Shown in pieces: positions 10,038 to 19,917 of a DNA stretch of 64,000 nt. The DNA comes from JBGRPZ01 sp041725955 (GTDB lineage Bacteria > Bacteroidota > Bacteroidia > Bacteroidales > JBGRPZ01), in assembly GCA_041725955.1 (NCBI GenBank), contig JBGRQE010000007.1:39301-103300 (forward strand). The letters run 5' to 3'. Numbering within the stretch: the first letter of the stretch is position 1; the number at the start of each line of letters is the position of its first letter. Position numbers and translations under genes: made by a program. The notes beneath the pieces were generated by a model that worked only from the letters and a program-made list of their open reading frames with translations, was not told the DNA's origin and searched no databases.

Positions 10038-12872
10038 ATGTGCTCAAAACAATGCCCTACTCTATATCTTATACTTCTACTCGTTATTATTCCCTCTTTT
10101 GCCTACTCTCAATTCTTTAGCAGCGGACAAGATCCTGCATCTTACCGTTGGAAAATATTGAAGACAGATAAAGTAAAGGTAATCTACCCCGAGCAAATGT
10201 CGCCTATAGCACAACGTATTGCAAGAAATATACATTTGCTTTCGCCTATTGAAACGGGCGAACTCAACGCTCCTACACCTCGACGCTTTCCTATTATTCT
10301 GCATATGGGTTCGAGCGTTAGTAATGCTTTTGTTTCGTATGCTCCGCGACGAATGGAGTTTTTCCCAGTGCCATCGCAAGATGGGTACGGTCAAAATTGG
10401 TACGATCAACTATCGCTTCATGAATATCGTCATGTAATTCAGCTACAGAAAATGCGCCAGGGTTTAGGAAAAATACTCTATTGGGGCTTCGGACAGCAAG
10501 CCACAGGTGCTCTGTTTGGCGTTTTTGTTCCTCGATGGCTTGCCGAAGGCGATGCCGTAGTCACCGAAAGTGTTTTGTCGAAAACAGGAAGAGCTTCGCA
10601 AGCATCATTTATTCGCACACTGCGCACACAAGTAATTCAACAAGGAATATTCAACTATAATAAAGCTGTATTTGGTTCATATAATAGGTTTGTACCCGAC
10701 CCTTATGTTTTGGGATATCACCTCTGTGTTCTAGGTAGAAATGTTTATGGCAATGAGCTATGGACTAATGTATTTGACCAAATAGGAAGAAATCCATGGA
10801 AACTTAGCCCCTTATCGCGTGGGTTAAAAAAGGTAACGGGACTAACTACCACTCAATACTATAACGAAACCATGAAAGCCCTAAAGCAAAGATGGGAGTT
10901 TGAAAACGGAGAAATCACAAATCCTAATATCACTCATATTCTGCCCAAAGACACCAATACCGAATATGCAAATTACCGGTTTATACACCCGATAAACAAA
11001 CATGCATTCTATGCTCTAAAAGATAATATAGAAGACATTCTTCATATTGTAAAGAATGAAAATGGAAAGGAAACTATTATAGCAACCCCAGGCTATGGCA
11101 CAGTTACCCGCTTCAGCATGGCTCAAAACCTTATATGCTGGAACGAAAGCAGAAACCACCCCCGTTGGAGCAATAAGAACTACTCTGTAGTGAAGATATT
11201 CAATATCGACACCAAAAAATCATATACCATAGGAAAGAAAAAGAGATGGTATGCCCCTTGTTTAAGTAAAGATGCAAAATGGCTTATAGCCACTCAGGTT
11301 GAAGACGGAAACCTATATTCAATTATCGTATACAGCCTTGAGCAAAAAAGAATTATCTATAAGCTAAAGTCTGCCCAAAACTTATTCTACCAATATCCAT
11401 GTATCTCAGACGACAAATCGAAAATTGCTGCCGTAACCTATATCAACGAGAATAAAAGAATCGTAGAGTTTAAGCTGCCCAGCGGAGGTATGGACTTCTT
11501 ATTTACAGCAGGCTTCACAGATATAAACTACCCTGCCTACGATAGAAACAACCTATTTTTTGTAGCCAACTACAATGGGCTCGAAAACATATATTACTAT
11601 AATCGTATAGATAATCATATCGACCAAATTACCTACGAAAACTTTGGTGCTACCTATCCCTTTGCCACCTCCAACCGCCTATTCTTTTCGCGTTATGATG
11701 CCAAAGGTTTTGCTCCGGTTTTTATAGAAAGAAAAGATATTCACAAAACACCGCTCAAAGATATAAATAGAGTTACATTCGACCTATCGGAAGAAATTAG
11801 ATTAAACACAGACACCCCACTCAATCAGGAATTAGACACCACTTTTGTCGAAAAGAAATATAATCGCCTATGGAATCTGTTTAATATCCATAGTTGGGCT
11901 CCTATATATATAAGCGGAATTAGTCAGGAAGCAGGTATAGGAGCATCAATCCTATCGCAAAATCTGTTGAGCACCTCAACATTAGAGTTGGGTTATGATT
12001 ATAATTATAATCAGAATAGAGGAAAATGGATCGCAAAATATATATATTCGGGTTGGTATCCTCGTTTAAGCTTCAATTTAGATTATGGCGAACGCTTTGC
12101 AAAGCATTTCTCTTCGTCTAATGGCCGTATTTATCGATTATACTGGAATGAACTAAACTTTAACCCACAAATTAGTATCCCCCTAAATATTACGCATGGA
12201 CCATGGAGCACCTCCATTATTCCATATGCCGGATATGAATATAAAAAGCTCAATTACTTATCTAGAACAGAAGCCAGATACACCTTCAACGAATTGCAAT
12301 CCTATTCGGCACAACTCACCTTTGCCAATCAGTATAAAAGCACTCCTAAAGATTATGCAAGCAAATGGCTACAACGTATAGACCTTGTCTGGAAACAAAG
12401 TCCGGATAATAAAACTCGTTCTGAAATCTATGCTCTAACAGGAAAGTTTGCCTTCCCAGGCATATGGAAGCATCATAGTCTGATTTTATATTCAGGATAT
12501 CAACATAAAGACCTTAACGTTTTCTCTTATTCCGATGTAGTGCTATATCCCAGAGGAATTAGCGATCAGGATAATGATGATTTATTCAGCATACGCACCA
12601 CTTATGGCTTGCCTATAGCATTTCCCAACTGGTCGGTAGGCAAACTACTTTATATGAAACGAATTGAAGGTGCTCTATTCTTTGACTATGCACAAGGAAA
12701 GATTGGCAAATATACAAAAGACTATATGACTACTGGTTTTGAAATCGTAACCGAATCGCACTATCTACGATTCTTTGCCCCTATACAACTGGGCATTCGC
12801 CCGGCATACGATATCCGTGAAAATGAGTTTAGCTTTCAGTTGCTATTTGGCGTGAATTTGTATTCGTATTGA
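10038..12872 (+). CDS. Large outer-membrane-associated protein with HExxH metallopeptidase-like site, propeller and predicted barrel
   Basis: This 944-residue protein begins with a signal peptide (cleavage near residue 25). An N-terminal domain carries HEYRH at 128-132 and a WLAEG motif with Glu170. That is the spacing and context expected of gluzincin-type zinc metallopeptidases of the peptidase-MA group. From about 290 to 590 there are repeated short beta segments of the TolB/WD40-like propeller kind. From about 630 to the end, alternating aromatic and polar strands ending in LFGVNLYSY look like an outer-membrane beta barrel. The gene stands alone, preceded by the 22-bp repeat array and followed by a hairpin. 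A surface protease or an outer-membrane assembly factor are both conceivable. The domain order is my reading, and activity is inference. Confidence 0.75.
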   Translation: MCSKQCPTLYLILLLVIIPSFAYSQFFSSGQDPASYRWKILKTDKVKVIYPEQMSPIAQRIARNIHLLSPIETGELNAPTPRRFPIILHMGSSVSNAFVSYAPRRMEFFPVPSQDGYGQNWYDQLSLHEYRHVIQLQKMRQGLGKILYWGFGQQATGALFGVFVPRWLAEGDAVVTESVLSKTGRASQASFIRTLRTQVIQQGIFNYNKAVFGSYNRFVPDPYVLGYHLCVLGRNVYGNELWTNVFDQIGRNPWKLSPLSRGLKKVTGLTTTQYYNETMKALKQRWEFENGEITNPNITHILPKDTNTEYANYRFIHPINKHAFYALKDNIEDILHIVKNENGKETIIATPGYGTVTRFSMAQNLICWNESRNHPRWSNKNYSVVKIFNIDTKKSYTIGKKKRWYAPCLSKDAKWLIATQVEDGNLYSIIVYSLEQKRIIYKLKSAQNLFYQYPCISDDKSKIAAVTYINENKRIVEFKLPSGGMDFLFTAGFTDINYPAYDRNNLFFVANYNGLENIYYYNRIDNHIDQITYENFGATYPFATSNRLFFSRYDAKGFAPVFIERKDIHKTPLKDINRVTFDLSEEIRLNTDTPLNQELDTTFVEKKYNRLWNLFNIHSWAPIYISGISQEAGIGASILSQNLLSTSTLELGYDYNYNQNRGKWIAKYIYSGWYPRLSFNLDYGERFAKHFSSSNGRIYRLYWNELNFNPQISIPLNITHGPWSTSIIPYAGYEYKKLNYLSRTEARYTFNELQSYSAQLTFANQYKSTPKDYASKWLQRIDLVWKQSPDNKTRSEIYALTGKFAFPGIWKHHSLILYSGYQHKDLNVFSYSDVVLYPRGISDQDNDDLFSIRTTYGLPIAFPNWSVGKLLYMKRIEGALFFDYAQGKIGKYTKDYMTTGFEIVTESHYLRFFAPIQLGIRPAYDIRENEFSFQLLFGVNLYSY

Positions 12873-12884
12873 CATCAAAATTAG

Positions 12885-12936
12885 GTAGAGCCGCATTGCA
12901 TGGCGGCTCAATTATCACCATTGCATGCGGCTCTAC
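12885..12936. terminator. Hairpin between convergent genes, with alternative pairings
   Basis: GTAGAGCCGCAT at 12885-12896 can pair with ATGCGGCTCTAC at 12925-12936. The core GAGCCGC (12888-12894) can also pair with a nearer GCGGCTC at 12903-12909. The element lies between the stop codons of convergent genes at 12872 and 12947 and most likely ends transcription from both sides, though the T tracts are broken. Confidence 0.7.
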
Positions 12937-12946
12937 GATATATATT

Positions 12947-15649
12947 TTATTTCAACACAAGCTTCTTTACATCTTGTGAAACAGCAGAAATCTTCTTTAC
13001 AAAGTAAACACCTGCCTTAAGGTCTGATAAGTCAATGTCGGTAGAAGAATTATTAATACTCATCTCTTTAACCACATTACCTACAAGGTCATAAATCATA
13101 ATACTTGCCTGAACATCTTTCAGCTTGATATTTACCTTATGACTGACAGAGGGGTTTGGAAAAACATCAAATCCTGAATCGTGCAACTTAAAGCTATTAT
13201 TCTTAGGAGTTGCTTTTTGTGCTTTATGCTGACTAAATCCGTCTGCAAATCCACTTAATGCAAGATTATAGATAGAATATCCATAATTGGTATTCTTCTT
13301 TATTCCTTGAATGCGAAAGTAACGACCTACTGCCTGATCGGGGTTTAATTTCACCTTTGTATATTCCCAATCACGGGTAATTGAAGCAGCAACATCTTTA
13401 TAGCTTACATTATCAGAAGAAACCTGCACTTTAAACTCTGCATTTCGTGCATTCTCCCACTTTATACTTAATCCAGAGAAATTATATTCCTTACCAGCAT
13501 CAATAGTAATATTTTGATTATCCTGCCAATCGCTCGCCCAACGTGAACCACCATTATTATCAAGTACAGTATTTGCGTAAAAGTCTTTTTCCGTGCCACT
13601 TGCAAAAGCTATTTGCTGATCGCGATATAAATGATTCGTATTATTCAAACCTGATATCTTTACCTGGTATATTGAATATCCGTACTTCTCATTTCTGTTA
13701 ATGCCATGAATCCTTATTGCAGAAGCATTAACTGTATTGAAGAAATCCATATTCAGAGCCTTACGTTTACCTTTAACTTCAGATGCTTTTACATCGAAAT
13801 CTCTCTTATAATATGGCATCGGACCATCAATATCAATTAACGATTGTCCTTTATATCTTGTCAAATACTGAACTTCTAGCCACTTACCTTGGTCGTTTTT
13901 ATATTCAATCTTATAATCATTTGAAGAACCATTCTCCCATAATGAACTTACACTAGACACCTGCTGAATCTGATCTAAATCTACTTCTACGTATTGATTG
14001 TCTGACCAATCACTGGCCCATCGTGTACCTAGATTGTTATCGGTAATATTTGAAGCATTATAACCTTTTTCAGTAGAAGAAGCATAACAGAATTTAGCTG
14101 TAGCCAAGTCATTACGATTATTGCTGCTACCTGCATAAACAAAAGTAGTAAGGGAGTTTGCATCTAGAGTATACTGAAAACTATGGTTACCATCAACAAC
14201 GCTAATATTTAGTGGTTCGCCAAGACTGTTACTTACAAATAAAGAAATCGTACCATCTGTATTTTGTACAGCCACTTGATTTATATAACTGGAAGAGTTA
14301 TTTGTCCATGAGTTTAAATCAGAAACAACAACCTTTGATCCAGGACGCATATTTCTACTAAACTGCTTTAGCACATAATAAGACGGATTGTATATAACAT
14401 CCTGTGTTTCCATATCTACCATAATAGGAGAATGACAAGGATTATTGATTCCATCATGATTATAACCACCTTTAGAAGTCAATACCAAATTCCAGTCAAT
14501 CCAACCTTCGGCATTATGTTGTACATCATTTATAATATCATATATATATCGTGCGGCAGGAACCCAACTATGCAACCATGCCCCTTTTTCCTCACAACCT
14601 TCTGTTGCAATAAAGTGCTTATTGGGGAAACGCGTTTTCAAGTAGTCTAAACTTGGAAATTCCTTTAACGACCACTGAGGCATACCTGCAATATCCATGC
14701 TTAGATCAAATCCATACCAGTGGAAACCTACACCATAAATATACTGCGCAGCCTTGGGATCTTTCAAAACATTAAAACAGAACTTTTCTATGCCATCACC
14801 ATGAGCAATATCATTCTGCTTATCCCAATCCCAGATTAAGATTCTTGATTCAATACCTTTAGACTTAAACACAGGGCCCAAATGATTTCCAACAAAATCA
14901 ATAGCTTGATTAATACTATATGTACAGCCTTCCCAAGGCGGATTGTTCTGTATTTCATTCTGTACAGATACCGACCAAACTTTTATACCATTCTTTTGAT
15001 ATTCTTCAACGTACTTTGCCAGATAATTGGCATAAGCACCATAACAATCTTCACGCAGGCTATTGTCTCTAACAGAAAAAGATCCTGCACCACCGGCATA
15101 ACGCTCACCGCTTTTCTTCATCCATGAAGGAGGCGACCAAGGGGCTCCAAAGAACTTAATATTTGGATTTATTTCTAAAGCTTTCTTTATGGCAGGAATC
15201 AACAAGCTTTGATCTTCGGAAAGAGAGAAATTACTTAAAGAGAAGTCGTTCTCCTTCTCATCGTATGAGTAGTACTTGGTAGAAAAATCAGCAGAACCAA
15301 TATGCGAACGTAATAATGAATATTCAGATCCACTCTTACCAAAATATGCCTGATAGATTTCATCTTGCTTTTCCTTGGGAAGAGTCTTTAAAATAGCAGC
15401 AGAGGTTTCTGTCATAGCACCACCTACTCCTATTATGGTTTGCTTTTTCTGACCAGAAAACACCTGAATAACATTTGAAGATAGCTTGGAGGTTTGTAAA
15501 TCGGAAAATTGAAGTTTGCCTTTATCCTTACTTACAGGATTATCCTTACTGACCTGAAATACCGAAACCGTATTCTGAGAATATAGTGTCAATCCAATAA
15601 AACATAACAACAGCAAGAGCCCTTGCTTACAAAGGTATAGTTTTTTCAT
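12947..15649 (-). CDS. Secreted GH30-family glycoside hydrolase with two F5/8 type C domains and type IX sorting tail
   Basis: The 900-residue precursor has a signal peptide (about 1-24). A glycoside hydrolase family 30 catalytic domain (about 30-505) carries the acid/base Glu232 in VQNE and the nucleophile Glu350 in ATEGC. The segment GAPWSPPSWMK (168-178) is also typical of the family. Two discoidin-like F5/8 type C carbohydrate-binding modules follow at about 515-668 and 677-800, each with a TRWASDW or SRWASDW signature. Residues 826-900 are a Por_Secre_tail type A sorting domain (FDVFPNP start, LKAGVYFV motif). That sends the protein through the type IX secretion system. GH30 members hydrolyse beta-1,6-glucan, glucosylceramide or xylan; which one applies here cannot be told. 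It is transcribed alone and no SusCD pair is adjacent. Confidence 0.93.
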   Translation of the reverse strand: MKKLYLCKQGLLLLLCFIGLTLYSQNTVSVFQVSKDNPVSKDKGKLQFSDLQTSKLSSNVIQVFSGQKKQTIIGVGGAMTETSAAILKTLPKEKQDEIYQAYFGKSGSEYSLLRSHIGSADFSTKYYSYDEKENDFSLSNFSLSEDQSLLIPAIKKALEINPNIKFFGAPWSPPSWMKKSGERYAGGAGSFSVRDNSLREDCYGAYANYLAKYVEEYQKNGIKVWSVSVQNEIQNNPPWEGCTYSINQAIDFVGNHLGPVFKSKGIESRILIWDWDKQNDIAHGDGIEKFCFNVLKDPKAAQYIYGVGFHWYGFDLSMDIAGMPQWSLKEFPSLDYLKTRFPNKHFIATEGCEEKGAWLHSWVPAARYIYDIINDVQHNAEGWIDWNLVLTSKGGYNHDGINNPCHSPIMVDMETQDVIYNPSYYVLKQFSRNMRPGSKVVVSDLNSWTNNSSSYINQVAVQNTDGTISLFVSNSLGEPLNISVVDGNHSFQYTLDANSLTTFVYAGSSNNRNDLATAKFCYASSTEKGYNASNITDNNLGTRWASDWSDNQYVEVDLDQIQQVSSVSSLWENGSSNDYKIEYKNDQGKWLEVQYLTRYKGQSLIDIDGPMPYYKRDFDVKASEVKGKRKALNMDFFNTVNASAIRIHGINRNEKYGYSIYQVKISGLNNTNHLYRDQQIAFASGTEKDFYANTVLDNNGGSRWASDWQDNQNITIDAGKEYNFSGLSIKWENARNAEFKVQVSSDNVSYKDVAASITRDWEYTKVKLNPDQAVGRYFRIQGIKKNTNYGYSIYNLALSGFADGFSQHKAQKATPKNNSFKLHDSGFDVFPNPSVSHKVNIKLKDVQASIMIYDLVGNVVKEMSINNSSTDIDLSDLKAGVYFVKKISAVSQDVKKLVLK

Positions 15650-15888
15650 TATAGCATTTAGAGTTTAATTTATCATAGCTTGCGAAGGTAATTCTGGCTA
15701 AAACCAACTCTGGGGGAATTACAACGCCCTTAACAAACGCTAATAAAAAACACTCTAGTATAATAAAGGTGAATAAGTTATAGTTTTGTTGATTCGGATT
15801 TCGAAAGTAGTTATTAAACTTTTATGTCAACTATATTCATAAAAGAACAAAACGCGAAACCCCAAACCCGAATCAACGAAACCTTAAA

Positions 15889-17613
15889 CTACTTCAACAA
15901 CTTAATTACCTTAAAGGCCACCTTTCGTGCAGAAGCAGGATTCTGTCCCGTAACCAGACGACCATCGACAACGGCAAACGACTTAAAGTTATCAGTCTTC
16001 TTTATTTGAGCACCATTATCTTGCAAAGCCGTTTCTAAAGGAAAAGGAACAATAGTATCTAGTTTTATAGCTTTTTCCTCACTATTGGTAAATGTAGAAA
16101 CACTTTTACCATTGATTAAATAACTCCCATCAGATAACATAACATTTATCAAAGCTGCAGGTCCGTGACAAACTGCAGACACCACGCCCCCTGTCTCATA
16201 TATATTCCGACTAATTCGCTGCAAGCTACTATCAGAAGGAAAGTCCCACATTACGCCATGTCCTCCTGCAAAATAAATGGCTCTATAATTATCTGGATTG
16301 ACTTCTGAAGCTTTCAAACTATTCTTTACGGCTTTTTGAGCTTCCGGATCTGTAAGAAACAATAGATTATCAGAATCTTCAATATCTCTACCTGTAAGAG
16401 GAGATTCTCCACCCTTTGGACTTACAAAAGTCACATCAAAACCTGCATCTCTAAAAGCAAAATAAGCATGTGATACTTCAGATAAGTAATAACCTGTAGT
16501 ATCGCCTGAAGATTCCCCTAAAGATCCATGGCTGGTAATTGCAATCAACACTTTATTTAATGCCTCCTTTTTAGGAAGATTTCTATAATTAAATTTAAAT
16601 GCTCCATACTCCTTGCGTTCACCTTCTGGAAGATAAATCTGTGAGGTTGTAAAATATATATCTCCATTATGATCAATAGTAAATGAATCTGCCCATCGAA
16701 TTGAAGGATCTTTAAAAACTCTATACAAGGTCTTTAACTTGGGAGACCACATATTTATGGCATTTTCTTCTAATCCACCCATCCAAAGATTGCCACTTGG
16801 ATCAAACAACATTCCATCTGTTGCAGGAACGCTGGCAACTCTTTCCACCTTTTTTGCCAGCATATAATCAGGTAAGGTAATATCCAAAAGATCTTCAGTT
16901 TTTATACGATACAGGGTATGCGATGTCAAAGCTATATAATACAAGTATTGACGATCGGGAGTAAGAGCAATACCGTCAGAATCAACACTATTTTTCCAAA
17001 CTTTATGATTACAAACCAAGAAATTCTCTTCACTCTTTACCGATGGGTCATCACTCAATAATCTTCTCGATTCTTCAGTTCTAAGGTTTAAGACTATAAT
17101 TCCGCCATGTCCTGAATCGGTGATAAAAGCAAAACCACGATCTTCATCGATTCGTACATCATTAAAATAAGAATCCTCAAAATAAACCGACTCCGGGAAA
17201 TGGTAAGCTTTATGGAAAATCCCTTTCTTGGAATCAAAACAAAACAGAATCGGACCTCCCTTTATCACTCCTTTAAACTGAGGGTTTCGTGTATCTAAAA
17301 CCCACAGCCTATCTTTACGATCAATAAATACAGATTGTACAGCTACAAAAGACTTCTTCGACTTACCTCTATTCCATCGTTTATTCGGAAATGGAATAAC
17401 TTTGCCTTCTTCAATAACCCCGACGCTTATAGGCACATTATCAGACCAACGTGGAAAGTTAACAAAAAGGCGTCCCGCTTTACTTACAGCAATTCCCGTC
17501 CATTGATTTTTGCTCTGAGCAATTTCTTCTACCCCTTTCTCTTGAGCAAAGATATGATGATTATATGAGAAGAATAAAATCAATAATAGTATAAGAGTAT
17601 ATTTAAGTTTCAT
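15889..17613 (-). CDS. Exported fusion of a major-royal-jelly-type propeller and a DJ-1/PfpI (Hsp31-like) domain
   Basis: The 574-residue protein has a signal peptide (cleavage near residue 24). Residues ~35-345 match the MRJP/yellow propeller family: NQWTGIAVS near 36-44, LFVNFPRW at 49-56 and a DRLWVLDT segment at 101-108. Residues ~352-574 form a DJ-1/PfpI domain of the Hsp31/glyoxalase III type. Glu379 precedes helix 1, GGHG is at 450-453, and the nucleophile elbow AVCHGPAAL holds Cys482 followed by His483. Proteins of this class remove methylglyoxal or act as chaperones or deglycases. The fusion and its export are unusual. It is divergent from an HxlR regulator 80 bp away, which probably controls it. 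Confidence 0.85.
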   Translation of the reverse strand: MKLKYTLILLLILFFSYNHHIFAQEKGVEEIAQSKNQWTGIAVSKAGRLFVNFPRWSDNVPISVGVIEEGKVIPFPNKRWNRGKSKKSFVAVQSVFIDRKDRLWVLDTRNPQFKGVIKGGPILFCFDSKKGIFHKAYHFPESVYFEDSYFNDVRIDEDRGFAFITDSGHGGIIVLNLRTEESRRLLSDDPSVKSEENFLVCNHKVWKNSVDSDGIALTPDRQYLYYIALTSHTLYRIKTEDLLDITLPDYMLAKKVERVASVPATDGMLFDPSGNLWMGGLEENAINMWSPKLKTLYRVFKDPSIRWADSFTIDHNGDIYFTTSQIYLPEGERKEYGAFKFNYRNLPKKEALNKVLIAITSHGSLGESSGDTTGYYLSEVSHAYFAFRDAGFDVTFVSPKGGESPLTGRDIEDSDNLLFLTDPEAQKAVKNSLKASEVNPDNYRAIYFAGGHGVMWDFPSDSSLQRISRNIYETGGVVSAVCHGPAALINVMLSDGSYLINGKSVSTFTNSEEKAIKLDTIVPFPLETALQDNGAQIKKTDNFKSFAVVDGRLVTGQNPASARKVAFKVIKLLK

Positions 17614-17693
17614 CAGTAATTATTTTTGGTTGCAAAAAAGAATACCTATTGAAATGCGTTTATTCAGTGAAAAATTGCATGTAAAAGCATATT

Positions 17694-18068
17694 ATGGAAG
17701 AAAAAGACAATAATAACGAAGTCATCAAATACGAAGGTAAAAAGTACCCTTGTTCACTAGCATTTGTATTACGATTAATCACAGATAAATATAAATGTCT
17801 TATCCTCTTCCATCTTCAACATGGAAAACTTCGGTCGGGAATATTACAAAAGAACATTGATGGCATTTCAAACCGAATGTTTGCATTTTCAATTAAGGCC
17901 TTAGTAAAAGATCAGTTAGTTGAACGTATAATTTATCCTGAAGTTCCTCCAAGAGTTGAATATAAACTAACAAAGACTGGCGAATCACTAATCCCAATTA
18001 TTATGGAAATGGATAATTGGGGAAAGGAATACGCCAGAAATCACTATTTATATGCACCCGAAGAATAA
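17694..18068 (+). CDS. HxlR-family winged-helix transcriptional regulator
   Basis: The protein has 124 residues with a single winged helix-turn-helix domain. The family pattern is clear: an N-terminal CSLAFVLRLITDKYK segment, a GISNRMFAFSIKALV recognition region and the wing VEYKLTKTGESL. HxlR proteins are dimeric repressors or activators, many of which sense electrophiles such as quinones, diamide or aldehydes through cysteines. Here there are two cysteines, one in PCSLAF and one in KCLIL. It is divergent from the DJ-1 fusion gene and its 3' end overlaps the convergent VOC gene by 25 bp. That makes it the natural regulator of both. Confidence 0.92.
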   Translation: MEEKDNNNEVIKYEGKKYPCSLAFVLRLITDKYKCLILFHLQHGKLRSGILQKNIDGISNRMFAFSIKALVKDQLVERIIYPEVPPRVEYKLTKTGESLIPIIMEMDNWGKEYARNHYLYAPEE

Positions 18069-18556
18069 TGCAATTCGTATGAATGTGAATAGATTTCAAA
18101 TACAACTCCAAACGGATCTTCAACATAACACATTCTATATGGCTTTTCTCCCGGATAATAATATCGAACTGGCATCCTTTGCTTCCCTCCATGGGCAACA
18201 ATTTTCTCAACCAAACCCTCTAAATCAGGATCCTGAATAGAGAAATGAAACAAGCCACCTTTAAAAGGGTTAAAGTCTGGACGATTCTTTTTGGCTTCTT
18301 CAAATTCAAACAATTCAATTCCAATTCGATCGCCTGTAGATAGGTGAGCAATTCTAAACTTACCCCACCCCTGTCCAAAGACATCTTGGCACATAACACC
18401 AATGGCAGTATCTGTTTCTTCTACAACATCAGATGGAGGCATAATTACATAAAATCCCATTACCTGGGTATAAAACTCAACAGCTTTATCTAAATCCGGA
18501 ACAGTTATCCCTATATGAGAAAAAGTCCTGGGATATGTATTCTTTTCTTTATTCAT
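18044..18556 (-). CDS. VOC-superfamily (glyoxalase I/dioxygenase-like) protein
   Basis: The 170-residue protein has two beta-alpha-beta-beta-beta modules with the four metal ligands expected of glyoxalase-type VOC enzymes: His14 (FSHIGITVPDL), Glu81 (GIELFEF), His104 (LFHFSIQDPD) and Glu154 (VVFEIYSH). The pattern is that of lactoylglutathione lyase-like or related lyases, but glutathione dependence cannot be judged. The last codons overlap tail-to-tail with the HxlR gene, so antisense interference between the two transcripts is likely. Together with the DJ-1 fusion this suggests removal of reactive carbonyls. Confidence 0.88.
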   Translation of the reverse strand: MNKEKNTYPRTFSHIGITVPDLDKAVEFYTQVMGFYVIMPPSDVVEETDTAIGVMCQDVFGQGWGKFRIAHLSTGDRIGIELFEFEEAKKNRPDFNPFKGGLFHFSIQDPDLEGLVEKIVAHGGKQRMPVRYYYPGEKPYRMCYVEDPFGVVFEIYSHSYELHYSSGAYK

Positions 18557-18687
18557 TGCTATAATTTTAATATCAACGCAAAATTACAGCCTTTTACCTT
18601 AATTGTCAATACATTACAAACATATCACATAGTAACATAAATGTATCTATTGCTGAAACTAAAGGCTTTACAAAAAGAAAAAAATTA

Positions 18688-19107
18688 CTAATCTATAAAA
18701 GAAAAAACCCATGTACTTTCTGATCTCTCATCTTGTAAGCGTTCAGAATAATTACTGATATCCAAAATATTTCCCGCTTTGGGACCATGTCGATAATAAA
18801 CAGACTTATCCTGATCATCCTTAATTATATAAACAGAATCAACTCCAACAAAAGGGACACAAAGATCTCCTTCCAAAATTGTATTTTCTTTTAAAACATA
18901 CTTTCCTTCTTCAATAGATAAGAATTCGGTATTGCCATTATGAAAAACCTGAATATCTATTTTTGAGGAAGATAAGTTTTCATATTTATAAGTACACTTA
19001 ACAACAGGAGACTCTAAGGTTGTGCAAGAAAGAAATAAAAACATTAATATTGATGTAAAGACGAGAATACGTCCTTTCCAAAAAGGAGAGTTTAAAAAAA
19101 CGTTCAT
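18688..19107 (-). CDS. Small lipoprotein of unknown function
   Basis: The frame encodes 139 residues. The N-terminus has a basic-hydrophobic signal ending in a lipobox LFLSC, with the lipid Cys at about residue 28 followed by TTLES. The rest is short and beta-rich and matches no family I know. It is a single gene divergent from the flavoprotein gene at 19246, with 138 bp between the two starts. Confidence 0.65.
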   Translation of the reverse strand: MNVFLNSPFWKGRILVFTSILMFLFLSCTTLESPVVKCTYKYENLSSSKIDIQVFHNGNTEFLSIEEGKYVLKENTILEGDLCVPFVGVDSVYIIKDDQDKSVYYRHGPKAGNILDISNYSERLQDERSESTWVFSFID

Positions 19108-19245
19108 GTTAAGAAAAGATTTGTTATTGGAAAATGCAGGAATAACAATTGAAGAAAATAATATCGTGGATTATTAAAAAAGGAATAAACAAAAACCTAA
19201 AAAAGTAAATTTACTTCTTTGTAGTTTTATAATAAATGAAAACCT

Positions 19246-19698
19246 ATGACAGAAAAGATTTTTAATATAGAAGAGATTATTGAAATAATCCAGAAATGTG
19301 AATACTGTAATATGGCTATGGTAGACCTTGATGGTATGCCTTATGTTATTCCGATGAATTTTGGATATAAAGATAACTTTATTTTCTTTCATTCCGGACC
19401 AAATGGAAAAAAAATAAACTGCCTAAAAAACAATCCTAATATATGCCTTTCTTTTAGCACTGACCATAAGTTAAGATTCCAAAACGAAGGTGTTGCATGT
19501 AGCTATAGTATGAAGTTTAACAGTACTCTACTAAATGGTGTAGCGGAGTTTGTAGAAAATAGAGAAGAAAAAATACAGGCCTTGAATATTATTATGGCTC
19601 ATTATGCCGATAGAGAGTTTAAATACAGTGAACCTGCTATAAAAAATGTAGTCATCTTTAAAATGAAAATACAAGGAGGCTGTGTAAGAAGGAAATAA
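19246..19698 (+). CDS. Pyridoxamine 5'-phosphate oxidase-like flavoprotein (NimA type)
   Basis: The 150-residue protein has the split-barrel flavin-binding fold of the pyridoxamine 5'-phosphate oxidase-related group. The N-terminal AMVDLDGMPYVIPMNFGY, the FFHSGPNGKKINCLKNNP segment and the CYSFxST-like strand with LRFQNEG are the usual landmarks of the NimA-like branch. Members bind FMN or haem, and some reduce 5-nitroimidazoles. The native substrate is generally unknown. The gene is monocistronic, with a good terminator 20 bp after its stop. Confidence 0.88.
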   Translation: MTEKIFNIEEIIEIIQKCEYCNMAMVDLDGMPYVIPMNFGYKDNFIFFHSGPNGKKINCLKNNPNICLSFSTDHKLRFQNEGVACSYSMKFNSTLLNGVAEFVENREEKIQALNIIMAHYADREFKYSEPAIKNVVIFKMKIQGGCVRRK

Positions 19699-19717
19699 AT
19701 GTTTCAATTTAAGATAT

Positions 19718-19743
19718 GGACGGTTGAGAAACCGTCCGTTTGT
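19718..19743 (+). terminator. Intrinsic terminator after the NimA-like gene
   Basis: A perfect 8-bp stem, GGACGGTT (19718-19725) with AACCGTCC (19730-19737), has a GAGA loop and is followed by GTTTGT. It lies 20 bp past the stop. Confidence 0.8.
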
Positions 19744-19917
19744 AATAAACACCATAAGAATTAATCACTATTTACCTTGATCAAAAAAACGTTTTATTGA
19801 ATTACAAAACATGTTTAATAGGTATAGCAATTGCTTAACTTTTACAGTTAGATGATGATCTTAGAAAAATGGTAACAAATCAGATCCTTCAATGGCCAAA
19901 CAACATATTCTGAATTT

